Positions 16,008 through 28,872 of a DNA stretch of 64,000 nt are shown piece after piece. Below the pieces are notes generated by a model. That model worked only from the letters and a program-made list of their open reading frames with translations. It had not been told where the DNA came from and did no database searches. Within the stretch, counting starts at the first letter, position 1. Each line of letters opens with the position of its first letter. The DNA lies in the NCBI RefSeq assembly GCF_014207965.1, contig NZ_JACHLM010000004.1:186001-250000 (forward strand), in the 5' to 3' direction. This DNA comes from Brevundimonas bullata. GTDB lineage: Bacteria > Pseudomonadota > Alphaproteobacteria > Caulobacterales > Caulobacteraceae. The position numbers and the translations under genes are program-made.

Positions 16008-16972
16008 CGGGCAGCCTCCGTCTTGAGCGCATCGCGCGCAACGCTCTGGTCCTCATCCGGATGATCGCCGGTCAAACCGATGAAGGCGTCGTGCAGGGTC
16101 GGCTCCTTGATCTGGAACCGGCGCACGTCCAGCCCGGTCAGGAAGGCCGATTTCAGCGCCTCCTGCCCGCCAGCGCCCTGCGCCAGCCCGGCGCGCAGCG
16201 TGCGCACGCCGTCTTGATCGTTCAGCACCTCGACGCCGGAAACCCCCGGCAGGGCCGCGACAGCCCCCGTATCCAACACCCCTTCGAGTTCCAGGAAGCG
16301 CGGCGAGGTCGCCCTCGCCTGATCCACGGTCCCCTCGAAGGCCTTCTTGCCGCGCGCCAGCAGCACGACCTTGTCGCACAGCCGCTCGGCGTGTTGCATG
16401 ACGTGGGTGGAGAACAGGACGGTCGCCCCATCGGCGGCCAGGGCCCGGATCATCGCCTCCAGTCCCTGCTGGTTCATCGGGTCGAGGCCCGAGAAAGGTT
16501 CGTCCAGGATCACAAACTCGGGTCGATGCACCACGGAGGCGATCAACTGGACCTTTTGCGCCATCCCCTTGGACAGCTCTTTCATCTTTTTCTTCTGGGC
16601 GTCGCCCAGGCCCATCTGCTCCAGCATCTCGCGGGCGCGCTTGCGGCCCTCGGCCTGGGGCAGGCCCTTTAGGCCGCCGAAGAAGGAGATGGCGTCCACC
16701 GGCGTCATCTTCTTGTAGAGACCACGCTCTTCGGGGAGGAAGCCGATCCGGTCGCGCACCTTGCGTCCATCGTCAGCGCCAAGGATCTCGATCCGGCCGG
16801 ACGTGGCGGGCTGTAGCCCCAGGATCATGCGCAGGGTCGAGGTCTTGCCCGCGCCATTGGGGCCGAGAAAGCCGCAGATCGTGCCCTTCTCGACCGCAAA
16901 GCTCAGGTCGGACACGGCCTGAAAGCCGCCGTATCTCTTGCTGATTCCATCCAGCGTCAACGCTGCTGTCAT
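16004..16972 (-). CDS. ABC transporter ATPase, NatA-like
   Basis: A 322-residue ATPase subunit partnering the permease at 14562. Walker A GPNGAGKTS, Q-loop FLPEERGLY, signature LSKGMAQK (the variant usual in the NatA/DUF4162 group), Walker B FVILDEPFSGLDP and the switch His in STHVMQHAE are all present. A C-terminal DUF4162-like domain fills residues about 220-300. ATG 16972 has GGGGGA upstream; a TTG 15 bases earlier is less likely. It probably heads a two-gene operon and is separated from the M23 peptidase by a 300-base open region on the same strand. Confidence 0.9.
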   Translation of the reverse strand: MTAALTLDGISKRYGGFQAVSDLSFAVEKGTICGFLGPNGAGKTSTLRMILGLQPATSGRIEILGADDGRKVRDRIGFLPEERGLYKKMTPVDAISFFGGLKGLPQAEGRKRAREMLEQMGLGDAQKKKMKELSKGMAQKVQLIASVVHRPEFVILDEPFSGLDPMNQQGLEAMIRALAADGATVLFSTHVMQHAERLCDKVVLLARGKKAFEGTVDQARATSPRFLELEGVLDTGAVAALPGVSGVEVLNDQDGVRTLRAGLAQGAGGQEALKSAFLTGLDVRRFQIKEPTLHDAFIGLTGDHPDEDQSVARDALKTEAAR

Positions 16973-17069
16973 GCCGTCCCCCTTCAACCGTCAGATGCGA
17001 ATCCTAACGGTGCGGCGGGCACAATGGAAAGGCTATTTTACATTACGAATCGGTCATGATCGGCGACGC

Positions 17070-17696
17070 CTACTTGGAAGCGCTGACCTTCACGTCAAAA
17101 CTCTGACCTACGACCTTGGTGGGGTTCACCTGGCCGCCATTGCGGCGGACCTCGAAATGCAGGTGCGGCCCCGTCGAATAGCCGGTTGAACCCACCAGAC
17201 CGATACGCTCGCCCGAGGCCACCGACTGCCCAGTGTGCACGTCGATGCGGCTCAGATGACCATAGACGCTGCTCATGCCGTTCGGATGCTTCACCTCGAT
17301 GAAGTTGCCATAGCCGCCCGCCTGGAAGCCGGCGCGGACCACCCTGCCCTCAGCGGTCGAATAGACGCTGGTGCCCTTGGGCGCGGCGATATCGACGCCC
17401 TTGTGGGCGCGAGCCTTGGCTTCGATGGCCAGTTTACGCAGACCGAAGGCCGAGTTGACCCGATAGCCCTTCACCGGGGCCTCGAACACGATCTTGCGCA
17501 TCAGAGGGCCGGCGGGTTGAGCCACTGCCGTCACCGGCGGGGCGGCGGGGGCGGACAGGTCGTCGACCTTGTCCGGGGCGGGATTGGCGCCGTGCAGCGG
17601 AGCGGCGGCCATGGCGAGAACAGCGGCGCCGGCCAGCAGGGAGATCTGACCGACATGAAGCACGAACGGCCGGGCGGCCGGGGGAAGAAAACGCAT
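17070..17696 (-). CDS. M23 family metallopeptidase (LytM-like)
   Basis: Periplasmic zinc peptidase or regulator acting on peptidoglycan, 208 residues. An N-terminal hydrophobic segment (about 15-33) acts as signal or anchor; a Pro/Ala-rich linker follows. The catalytic domain (residues about 75-200) keeps the zinc ligands: HKGVD for the first His and Asp, and GPHLHFEV for the HxH. The start of the domain shows NSAFGLRK. All metal ligands being intact suggests an active endopeptidase rather than an EnvC/NlpD-like activator. Monocistronic by context. Confidence 0.9.
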   Translation of the reverse strand: MRFLPPAARPFVLHVGQISLLAGAAVLAMAAAPLHGANPAPDKVDDLSAPAAPPVTAVAQPAGPLMRKIVFEAPVKGYRVNSAFGLRKLAIEAKARAHKGVDIAAPKGTSVYSTAEGRVVRAGFQAGGYGNFIEVKHPNGMSSVYGHLSRIDVHTGQSVASGERIGLVGSTGYSTGPHLHFEVRRNGGQVNPTKVVGQSFDVKVSASK

Positions 17697-17875
17697 ACTA
17701 AAACAACAGCTCCTGGCGCTTTTTCAAGCGGGAGGGCCGTCGTGGTCGCGCAATGCGCGGATGGCGGAAGAACACTCGCCGACGGCCGGGGTTGTCCTTT
17801 TCTGGCATTACACCGGGTCGCGAATGGGGCGCCGCAGGGGCGACAAGGCGTCGCACCGTGGAACCCGCACGCGAA

Positions 17876-17907
17876 AGGGGCCGCGCGACCTGCGCCGCGC
17901 GGCCCCT
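17876..17907 (-). terminator. terminator of the GDSL autotransporter gene
   Basis: A 12-pair stem AGGGGCCGCGCG / CGCGCGGCCCCT with an eight-base loop, 20 bases after the minus-strand stop and followed on that strand by TTTC. The T-run is short, so efficiency is uncertain. The rest of 17697-17926 shows no gene. Confidence 0.7.
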
Positions 17908-17926
17908 CTCCTGTCTGGCAGACGCC

Positions 17927-19744
17927 TTACAGCGGCAAGGTCAGTTGCACCCCGCCCATATGGCTGTCGGCCTGATCGCCGAAACGCCCCTTGTAGCCAA
18001 TGGAGACCTTCAGACGGTCCATCACCGTACCCTCGATGCCCACCGAGGCCAGGAACTGACCACCCCAGGGCTGATCGATTTCACGCGCCAGGATCTTCGC
18101 CGGGTTACCGGCGATGCCAGTCTGCACCGCGTCGCTGTCGTCGCTGAGGCTGTCACGATAGCCGCCCTCGGCGAAGAAGTGGAAGCGGTCGATGCCCGCC
18201 TCGGCGCGCAGGGCGATCTCGGCGGTCGCGCCCTGAACCGAACGGTCCTGATAGGCATACTGGGCCGCGACGCCCTGTTCGGTGAAGGCGTCCACGTCGC
18301 TGTTGATCCAGGCCACGGCGGCGCGCGGCGACAAGGCGACGCCGCCCATGTCGAACCACATCCCGCCCTGCAGACGCGCACCCGTGCTGACGCCGCGTGT
18401 CGAGCCGGTGTGAACGATCGGGGCCAGGGAGGTCAGGCGGCTGACGTCGTTGAAGTCGTCCTGGGCCACGCCCGCCGCCGCGTTGACGAACAGGTCGCCC
18501 GAGCGCCAGCCGCCGTAGATGTCGAGGCCGAACGTGTCGAGGTCGACGTTCAGCGCGCCCGCGTCCACATCGGCGTTGCGGTAAGAACCGGCCAGGCCGA
18601 AGCGCATGGTCTCGGTGCCCGACTCCAGCGCGATCCGCACGCCGTAACCGTCCGAGGTCGCCGCGCCGATGGCGCCGCGCGCGTCGGTCTTGGTCCGGTC
18701 GGCCAGGGCCGCGACCGAGATCGCCGTCCCCGCCGTCCAGGCGTCGCGGCCGGACAGGCTGGCGGTCGAGCCGTCCAGCGCGTCCTCACGGTGACGCCAG
18801 GCGGTCTCGCCCAGCACGGCCGTCTGCGTGCCCAGATCTCCGTAATAGAGGTAATCGTTGGCCAGGCGCGCGATCAGCCTGTGCCCCGCCGCCGTCGGGT
18901 GGACGCCGTCCCAGTAGAGGTAGGTATCCGGCGTCGAACAGGCGGTCGTCCCGGTAAAGCAGGCGTCCTTGGCGTTGGTCAGGCCGAAACGCTCCGGGCT
19001 GCCCGACAGGGTGTCGCTGATCTTGTAGAGGTCCATCAGGATGATGTTGGTGTTGGGCTGGGCCGCCGCCGTGGCCATCATCCCGGTCAGCAGCGCGCTG
19101 TTGAAGGTTGTTCCGGCGTAGTCGGCCAAGGGCGACGCCGGCAGTCCGGGCCCCTTGTTGAACTGCGGCGTGGTGCCCAGTCGCGGCAGGTTGGTCACCA
19201 GAATGGTGCCCGCCCCGGCCGAGGCCACGCTGTTGACGATGAACTTCATGTCCGCCGCCGCGCCCAGGGCGACGGTCGAGATGCTGCCCTGCGGGTTCGC
19301 CGACGCGCCCGCCGCCGGGATGCCCTGGAAGATGTTATTGGCGCCGCCCAGGATGCTGACCAGATCGCCCGCGCCGAACTTGCCGCCCGCGCCCGTATAG
19401 GCCAGCAGTTGATTGCGCATTCCAGGCGGGGAGGCTTGGCTGTCGGTGCGCGCGCCGCCGAAGGCGTAGTTGACGCTGCCCGTCACCGGCGCGCCGGCGG
19501 TGTAGCGTCCGGCGTTGAAGCCCAACAGCTCCGTGAACACCGGCCCGTTGGAGAATCGCCCCTGGAAATAGGGCGGCGAGGTCGGGTTCGTGCCGCCCGT
19601 CGCGGCGAAAAGATTGCCGTTGTCCGACAGGCTGTCGCCGAACACAACTAGCCGGTTATAGGTTTGGGCCCCGGCGGCGCCGGCCGTCGAGACAGCCGCC
19701 AGAGTCAGCGCGGCCAGAGCCGCTCCGCGAAGAAGACGTGACAT
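17927..19744 (-). CDS. GDSL esterase/lipase autotransporter
   Basis: A 605-residue surface esterase of the EstA type. Residues 1-27 are a signal peptide (MSRLLRGAALAALTLAAVST, ending AGAQT). The GDSL passenger begins VVFGDSLSDNGN with the nucleophilic Ser, and its catalytic Asp/His are in YWDGVHPTAAGH near residue 300. From about 335 to the end is a 12-strand-type outer-membrane autotransporter barrel, closing GGVQLTLPL. ATG 19744 begins the signal peptide; the frame is open further upstream, but that part reaches into serA. The substrate (lipid or other ester) is unknown. Confidence 0.9.
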   Translation of the reverse strand: MSRLLRGAALAALTLAAVSTAGAAGAQTYNRLVVFGDSLSDNGNLFAATGGTNPTSPPYFQGRFSNGPVFTELLGFNAGRYTAGAPVTGSVNYAFGGARTDSQASPPGMRNQLLAYTGAGGKFGAGDLVSILGGANNIFQGIPAAGASANPQGSISTVALGAAADMKFIVNSVASAGAGTILVTNLPRLGTTPQFNKGPGLPASPLADYAGTTFNSALLTGMMATAAAQPNTNIILMDLYKISDTLSGSPERFGLTNAKDACFTGTTACSTPDTYLYWDGVHPTAAGHRLIARLANDYLYYGDLGTQTAVLGETAWRHREDALDGSTASLSGRDAWTAGTAISVAALADRTKTDARGAIGAATSDGYGVRIALESGTETMRFGLAGSYRNADVDAGALNVDLDTFGLDIYGGWRSGDLFVNAAAGVAQDDFNDVSRLTSLAPIVHTGSTRGVSTGARLQGGMWFDMGGVALSPRAAVAWINSDVDAFTEQGVAAQYAYQDRSVQGATAEIALRAEAGIDRFHFFAEGGYRDSLSDDSDAVQTGIAGNPAKILAREIDQPWGGQFLASVGIEGTVMDRLKVSIGYKGRFGDQADSHMGGVQLTLPL

Positions 19745-19841
19745 CGGTGTTCCTCCCTCGACCGTCAGTGCGCGGTCGTTAGTGAGAGGATGCGCCGCTT
19801 GGCCGCTAACGCAAGATGCCCCTAGGGAAGCTGAACAACGA

Positions 19842-21731
<1,890 letters not shown>

Positions 21732-21766
21732 GCCCCGCCCCTAGCCCACCTTCGCACCTGCAGCAA

Positions 21767-21794
21767 TAAAAAGGGGCGCCGAAGCACCCCTTTC
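21767..21794 (-). terminator. rho-independent terminator with TTCG loop
   Basis: On the minus strand AAAGGGGTGC, a TTCG-type loop and GCGCCCCTTTTT form a stem closing in a T-run, 21 bases beyond the stop of the 179-residue protein gene. It separates that gene from serA. Confidence 0.92.
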
Positions 21795-21815
21795 CGCATG
21801 AATTTTCCAAAAACG

Positions 21816-22355
21816 TCACAATTTGCCGAAACCGCTCGATCCCCCGCTCCTGCGACGGTTTTCCAGGGCCGCAGCGCCGATGGCGGCGGCGATGGTGGCC
21901 ACGGCCAGCAAGGCCCCGCCCTCCCTGGCGTGATCACGGGCGAAGTCGCCGGCGTCTTCGGCATAGCGGCGCGCCTGTCTGGCGTAACGTTTCATCGGCT
22001 TGCGGGAATTTTTGCGCGAACGATGCAGCCAATGTTCAGCCTTGGATTTCGCTTCATGACCGAAATGGCCGGCGCGCTCGCCGGCGTAGCCGCCCAGATC
22101 GGCGGCGCGATGGGTCAGATCACCCGCTCCATCCCGCACCCCGCGCGCGATGTCATCAAACCGATGACGAAGCGCCTCGGCGTCGAACCAGCCCCGCGGG
22201 TCAACCCGTTCGCGTAGCTGCTGATAGCGGGTCGGGCCTGAACGCTGATTCAGCAGCAGGGCGGCGATACCCACACCGGCCAGCACGGCGACGACGCCGG
22301 CGGTGATCCCGGGGTGTTTGCGGACTTCGTCCACGGCGTTGAACTGTCGAACCAT
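21816..22355 (-). CDS. membrane-anchored hypothetical protein
   Basis: A 179-residue protein not recognised as a named family. A hydrophobic segment near residues 17-34 (GITAGVVAVLAGVGIAALLL) is followed by a long polar, Arg/His/Asp-rich helical stretch (about 40-140), and a second hydrophobic segment (GALLAVATIAAAIGAAAL) sits at about 145-163. The layout suggests an inner-membrane protein with a charged amphipathic middle, similar in style to DUF883/ElaB or apolipoprotein-like stress proteins. ATG 22355 is assumed; TTG 22361 is also possible and is better spaced from AGAGG. Divergent from hslO. Confidence 0.65.
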   Translation of the reverse strand: MVRQFNAVDEVRKHPGITAGVVAVLAGVGIAALLLNQRSGPTRYQQLRERVDPRGWFDAEALRHRFDDIARGVRDGAGDLTHRAADLGGYAGERAGHFGHEAKSKAEHWLHRSRKNSRKPMKRYARQARRYAEDAGDFARDHAREGGALLAVATIAAAIGAAALENRRRSGGSSGFGKL

Positions 22356-22464
22356 AGGCAATCAAACCTCTTCTTGTCGAAACTGTCGTCAGGACAGGAG
22401 CGAACCGCGTCAAAAGAGGTTCCGCCACAAACGGCCAAGCTGCAAGCCGCGTGGGCGGATGGCC

Positions 22465-22490
22465 CCTGCCCCTTACCAAGCAGGGGCAGG
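22465..22490. repeat. hairpin in the hslO leader
   Basis: CCTGCCCC and GGGGCAGG pair around a ten-base loop, 55 bases before the hslO GTG start. There is no T-run. It may be leader structure or chance in GC-rich DNA. The rest of 22356-22544 shows nothing else. Confidence 0.35.
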
Positions 22491-22544
22491 CTCCCTATGT
22501 TGCGCCGCTTCCGAACAGTTTCGCCTTTTATCAGGATCTTCGCC

Positions 22545-23471
22545 GTGACCGATCACGCGCCCACCGCACAACCAAACCCCGCCCCTGCCGACGACTTCGC
22601 CGCCGCGTTCCAGATCGAAGGCTGGCCCGTGCGCGGCCGCCTGGTGCGGTTGGGCGAGGCCGTGGACAAGGTCCTGTCTGCCCATGACTATCCCGCACCC
22701 GTCGCCGGCCTGCTGGGCGAAGCCTGCGTCCTGGCCGCCATCGTCGGCTCGGCGCTGAAATTCAAGGGTCGTTTGATCGTTCAGGCCCAGGGCGACGGCC
22801 CGGTGCGCTACGTCGTCGCCGACTACGACACGGCGGGCACGCTGCGCGGTTTCTGCCGCTTTGACCCTGAAGAGGTGGCCGCGGTGTCCGAGGGCGACGT
22901 CCGTCCCGGCGCACAGGCGCTGCTAGGCAAGGGCGTCTTCATGATGACCATCGACCGAGGCGAGGATTTCGAACGCACCCAGGGCATCACGCCGATCGAG
23001 GGCGAGAGCCTGTCGCTGTGCGCCGAACACTACTTCACCCAGTCCGAGCAGGTGCCGACCAAGGTGCGCCTGGCCGTGGGTCAGGTGACGACGGCGGCCG
23101 GCACGGCTTGGCGCGCGGGCGGCGCCATGATCCAGGTCATCGCCAGCGACGACGCGCGCGGTTCGACCGAGGAAATCTGGGAACGCACCCGCGCCCTGTT
23201 CTTCACCCTGGGCGACGACGAACTGATCGACCCCACCATCAGCGCCGAGACATTGCTGTTCCGCCTGTTCCACGAGGACGGCGTGCGGCTGGAAGGCGCC
23301 CAGCCTCTGACCGCCGTCTGCCGCTGTTCCAAGGAAAGGATCACCGGCGTCCTGGGCTCCTTCCCGGTCAGCGACCGCGCCGAAATGATCGAGGCCGACG
23401 GCTTGATCCGCGCGACCTGCGAATACTGCTCGACCATCTATGAGATCGACCCGGAAGAGATCGCGAGCTGA
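22545..23471 (+). CDS. hslO: redox-regulated chaperone Hsp33
   Basis: Cytosolic holdase chaperone switched on by oxidation, 308 residues. The C-terminal zinc-redox motif is present as CRC (about residues 265-267) and CEYC (about 298-301), a CxC...CxxC arrangement. The N-terminal domain has LLGEACVLAAIVGSALKFKG and the substrate domain GEDFERTQGITPIEGES. I chose GTG 22545, which has AGGA eight bases upstream and gives a start matching the family; ATG 22497 is in frame but adds residues unlike Hsp33. Followed by a palindromic repeat and convergent with phoB. Confidence 0.93.
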   Translation: MTDHAPTAQPNPAPADDFAAAFQIEGWPVRGRLVRLGEAVDKVLSAHDYPAPVAGLLGEACVLAAIVGSALKFKGRLIVQAQGDGPVRYVVADYDTAGTLRGFCRFDPEEVAAVSEGDVRPGAQALLGKGVFMMTIDRGEDFERTQGITPIEGESLSLCAEHYFTQSEQVPTKVRLAVGQVTTAAGTAWRAGGAMIQVIASDDARGSTEEIWERTRALFFTLGDDELIDPTISAETLLFRLFHEDGVRLEGAQPLTAVCRCSKERITGVLGSFPVSDRAEMIEADGLIRATCEYCSTIYEIDPEEIAS

Positions 23472-23482
23472 CACATCAATCG

Positions 23483-23620
23483 CCCTCCCCTTCATGGGGA
23501 GGGTGACTGAGCCCGCAGGGGGAAGTCGGGTGGGGACGCTTTAGCAAATCAAGCGCCGCGCTCCGTATCGCCGCCCCCTCCGGTCGCTTGCGCGACCACC
23601 CTCCCCATGAAGGGGGAGGG
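23483..23620. repeat. REP-like palindromic repeat pair, copy B
   Basis: Outer arms CCCTCCCCTTCATGGGGAGG (left) and its near complement (right, to 23620) flank a spacer. Inside the right arm a second hairpin, GGTCGC/GCGACC with a GCAA loop, precedes the C-rich block. It fills the gap between convergent hslO and phoB. Confidence 0.8.
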
Positions 23621-23629
23621 AGAATTCTT

Positions 23630-24319
<690 letters not shown>

Positions 24320-24359
24320 GTCAGGCTCTCCGGTCGGTCGAAGTCGTCAGCGGGAAGGG

Positions 24360-25112
24360 TCAGCCAGCCGTCGGGTCGGACGGCGGCGGTGTCGAAATAT
24401 GCGGCGTGGAGGTCTGTTCCTCGCCGGGGCCAGGGACGGCCTTGGGTCGTTCGCCCAGGATGTCCTCGCCGGTGATCTCATAGTGGACGGTTTCGGCGAT
24501 ATTGGTCGCGTGGTCGCCGATCCGCTCCAGGTTCTTGGCCATGAACAGCAGATGGGTGCAGGCCGTGATCGTGCGCGGATCGCCCATCATGTAGGTCAGC
24601 AGTTCGCGGAACAGGGCGTTGTAGTGCTCGTCCACCTCGTCGTCGGTGCTCCACACCGACAGGGCGCGTTCCAGCTCAGACGCCGTGTAGGCGTCCAGCA
24701 CGTCACGCAGCCGGGTCGAGACCAGACGGCCCATCCGCTCGATCGAGCGGGTCAGCACCTGCATCGGCTCGCCCTCAGCCAGGATCAGCGCCCGCTTGGC
24801 GATGTTCTTGGCCAGATCGCCGGTACGCTCCAGATCGGAGGCCAGCTTCATGGCCCCCAGCGTCCGGCGCAGGTCCGAAGCCACCGGCTGACGCAGGGCG
24901 ATCAGGCGGATGGACTTCTTCTCGATGTCGCGATGCAGGGCGTCCAGACGGTTGTCGCGCTCGACCACCGCCTTCGCCAACGCCACGTCGCGACGGGCGA
25001 CGGATTCGATGGCGTCCGCCACCTGCGCCTCGGCCAGACCGCCCATGCGGACGACCTCGGCCGTCAGCTGGTTCAGTTCGTCGCCGTAAGCCTTGACCGT
25101 GTGCTGGTTCAT
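24360..25112 (-). CDS. phoU: phosphate signalling complex protein PhoU
   Basis: A 250-residue, two-bundle helical protein that links the PstSCAB transporter to PhoR and keeps PhoR inactive when phosphate is plentiful. The opening HTVKAYGDELNQLTAEVVRM and the repeated metal-site motifs (LRRTLGAMKLASDLERTGDLAKNIA in the first bundle and HLLFMAKNLERIGDHATNIAE in the second) are diagnostic. It starts ten bases after pstB. The C-terminal tail is Pro/Ser/Thr-rich and slightly longer than in E. coli. Confidence 0.96.
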   Translation of the reverse strand: MNQHTVKAYGDELNQLTAEVVRMGGLAEAQVADAIESVARRDVALAKAVVERDNRLDALHRDIEKKSIRLIALRQPVASDLRRTLGAMKLASDLERTGDLAKNIAKRALILAEGEPMQVLTRSIERMGRLVSTRLRDVLDAYTASELERALSVWSTDDEVDEHYNALFRELLTYMMGDPRTITACTHLLFMAKNLERIGDHATNIAETVHYEITGEDILGERPKAVPGPGEEQTSTPHISTPPPSDPTAG

Positions 25113-25122
25113 GCTCGCGCCC

Positions 25123-25995
25123 TTAGCCGAAGCGGCCGGTGATGTAGTCGAGCGTGCGGCGCTCGCGCGGATTGGTGAAGATCTCTTCGGTGTCGCCGGT
25201 CTCGACCAGCTTGCCCATGTGGAAGAAGGCCGTGCGTTGGGACACGCGGGCCGCCTGGGCCATCGAGTGGGTGACGATGACGATGCAGTAGCGCTCGCGC
25301 AGTTCGTCGATCAGTTCCTCGATCTTGGCCGTGGCGATCGGGTCCAGCGCCGAGCAGGGCTCGTCCATCAGGATGACTTCGGGTTCGACCGCGATCGCGC
25401 GGGCGATGACCAGACGCTGCTGCTGACCGCCCGACAGGCCGGTGCCCGGCGAGTGCAGGCGGTCGGCGACCTCTTCCCACAGACCCGCGCGCTTCAGCGC
25501 CTTCTGGACGATGTCGTCCAGTTCGCCCTTGGACGTGGCCAGGCCGTGAATCTTGGGCCCATAGGCGACGTTCTCATAGATCGTCTTGGGGAAGGGGTTG
25601 GGCTTCTGGAAGACCATGCCGACCTGGGCGCGCAGCAGGACCGGGTCGATCTTGCGGTCGTTGATGTCGCCGCCGTCCATCTCGATGCGGCCGGTCACGC
25701 GGCAGCCCGGAATGGTGTCGTTCATGCGGTTCATGGTCCGCAGAAAGGTCGACTTGCCGCAACCCGACGGCCCGATCAGGGCCGTGACGGTCTTGTCCGG
25801 GATGTCCAGCGAGACATCGAACAGGGCCTGCTTGTCGCCGTAGAAGACGCTGACGTCGCGCGCGGCGATCTTGATCGGACCCAAGGGCGCAGACGCATGG
25901 GCGCCGACCACCGGGGCGGTCGTCAGGGGTGCGGGTTCGCGGACGGCGGAACCGCCGCCTTGGCCCTCAGGGGCGCGGAAGATGTTGAACTTCAT
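25123..25995 (-). CDS. pstB: phosphate ABC transporter ATPase PstB
   Basis: ATP-hydrolysing subunit of the high-affinity phosphate importer, 290 residues, at the inner face of the membrane. It has a non-conserved N-terminal extension of about 40 residues, then [16 protein letters not shown], Walker [10 protein letters not shown], the PstB-specific block [12 protein letters not shown], signature LSGGQQQR and Walker [14 protein letters not shown]. It lies four bases after pstA and ten before phoU. Confidence 0.97.
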   Translation of the reverse strand: MKFNIFRAPEGQGGGSAVREPAPLTTAPVVGAHASAPLGPIKIAARDVSVFYGDKQALFDVSLDIPDKTVTALIGPSGCGKSTFLRTMNRMNDTIPGCRVTGRIEMDGGDINDRKIDPVLLRAQVGMVFQKPNPFPKTIYENVAYGPKIHGLATSKGELDDIVQKALKRAGLWEEVADRLHSPGTGLSGGQQQRLVIARAIAVEPEVILMDEPCSALDPIATAKIEELIDELRERYCIVIVTHSMAQAARVSQRTAFFHMGKLVETGDTEEIFTNPRERRTLDYITGRFG

Positions 25996-25999
25996 AAGA

Positions 26000-27302
26000 C
26001 TACCACCGGCGTTCGAACCGCCGACGCAGCAGGATCGCGGCGGCGTTCATGACGATCATGAAGGCGAGGAGCACAAGGATGGCGGCGGCGGTCCGCTCGT
26101 GGAACGCGCGCTCCGACGCGTTCTCCCAGATGTAGATCAGCGAAGGCAGGGCGCCGACCGGCTCGTCGATGGCATGGGGCACGCCGGGGACGAAGCTGAT
26201 CATGCCGATCAGCAGCAGGGGCGCCGTCTCGCCAAGGGCGTGGGCCATGGCGATGATCGAACCCGTCATGACGCCCGGCATGGCCAGGGGCAGGACGTGG
26301 CCGAACACGGTCTGGGTGCGGCTGGCGCCCATGGCCAGGGCCGCCTCGCGGATCGACGGCGGCACCGCCTTAAGCGACGAGCGCGTAGCGATGATCACCG
26401 TCGGCAGAGCCATCAGGGCGAGAACCAGACCGCCGACCAGCGGGCTGGCGCGCGGCAGGTGCAGGAAGTTGATGAAGAGGGCCAGCCCCAGCAGGCCGTA
26501 AACGATCGACGGCACCGCGGCGAGGTTGTTGATGTTGACCTCGATGATCGCGGTCAGGCGATTGCGCGGCGAGTATTCTTCCAGCCAGACAGCGGCGCCC
26601 ACGCCGACCGGAATGGCGATCAGGGCCGTGACCAGCAGCATCAGGGCCGAACCGACCACGGCGCCCAGCAGACCCGCCAGCTCCGGCTGGGTCGAGTCGC
26701 CCTTGGTGAACAGGGCGCTGTTGAAGTGCGCCCGCACGGCGCCGGACGCCTTCATCCGGTCCAGCCAGGCCATCTGCTCATTACTGATGCGGCGTTGATC
26801 CTCGGGCGTGGCCTGGGAAATCTCGCCCTTCAGATAGAGGTCGGCGTTGTCGGACAGGGGCGCCGAGACCGGCACCGTCTGGCCAACCAGGCCGGGCTGG
26901 CGCGCGATCATGCCCGCCGCCTGGAACTTCAGCTCCGACGAGAACAGGGCCTTCATGGCCGCGGCCTTGGAGCCTTGGGCGTCGTCTTGGATGCCCAGAC
27001 GGCGCACCTGTTGCTCGGCCACCATCTGCTCGAAATTGGCGCCCTGAGGATAGCCGCGGTCGATGCGCGCCGGGTCCATATAGACCGGCAGGGTGACGCT
27101 GTGGGCGTAGAAGGCCGTGCGGCCCTGCATGATGATGCTGCCCAGCAGGATCACCAGGAAGATCAAGGCGAAGCCGATGGCCGCGCGGCCATACCACTTG
27201 AAGCGGGTCTCGCGGGCGTAGCGACCGCGCAGCCGGGCCTGCAGCCGCTGGGTGCGCGAACTGACGCCGGTCACGGTCTGGCCCGTCGGGTTTTGGGCGG
27301 CG

Positions 27303-27310
<8 letters not shown>
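26000..27310 (-). CDS. pstA: phosphate ABC transporter permease PstA, long form
   Basis: Membrane subunit of the phosphate importer, 436 residues, about 140 longer than E. coli PstA. The extra length is an N-terminal region with one helix (about 50-70) and a periplasmic domain before the permease core, as in the DUF3333-containing alphaproteobacterial form. The core, from about 200, has six helices and the coupling loop [24 protein letters not shown] 27310 overlaps the end of pstC by eight bases. Confidence 0.95.
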
Positions 27311-28733
<1,423 letters not shown>

Positions 28734-28812
28734 CCGGGTCCGTACGCGCGTGAATCACAACGCATCGGGGGCCGGTGCGTTTCGGCCCGGAAACTGCCCG
28801 CGATTGGCGAGC

Positions 28813-28846
28813 GGAATAAGACGGCGGCGTGACAGTTCTGTTACGA
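28813..28846 (-). promoter_or_regulatory. candidate PHO box and -10 element before pstC
   Basis: On the minus strand TCGTAAC-AGAA-CTGTCAC (28829-28846) resembles two seven-base PHO half-sites spaced 11 apart; the second matches the CTGTCAC/T consensus, the first only partly. Ten bases further is TATTCC (28813-28818), a plausible -10. This is the spacing expected when PhoB replaces the -35 contact. It would drive pstCAB-phoU-phoB. Confidence 0.55.
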
Positions 28847-28872
28847 CGCCCATCCTTCATGTCGCAGGCCTG

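Noticed and set aside
17753..19651. 632-codon plus-strand frame
   Set aside because: It is antisense to the GDSL autotransporter, has no recognisable domain and has an Arg/Val/Gln-biased shadow composition.
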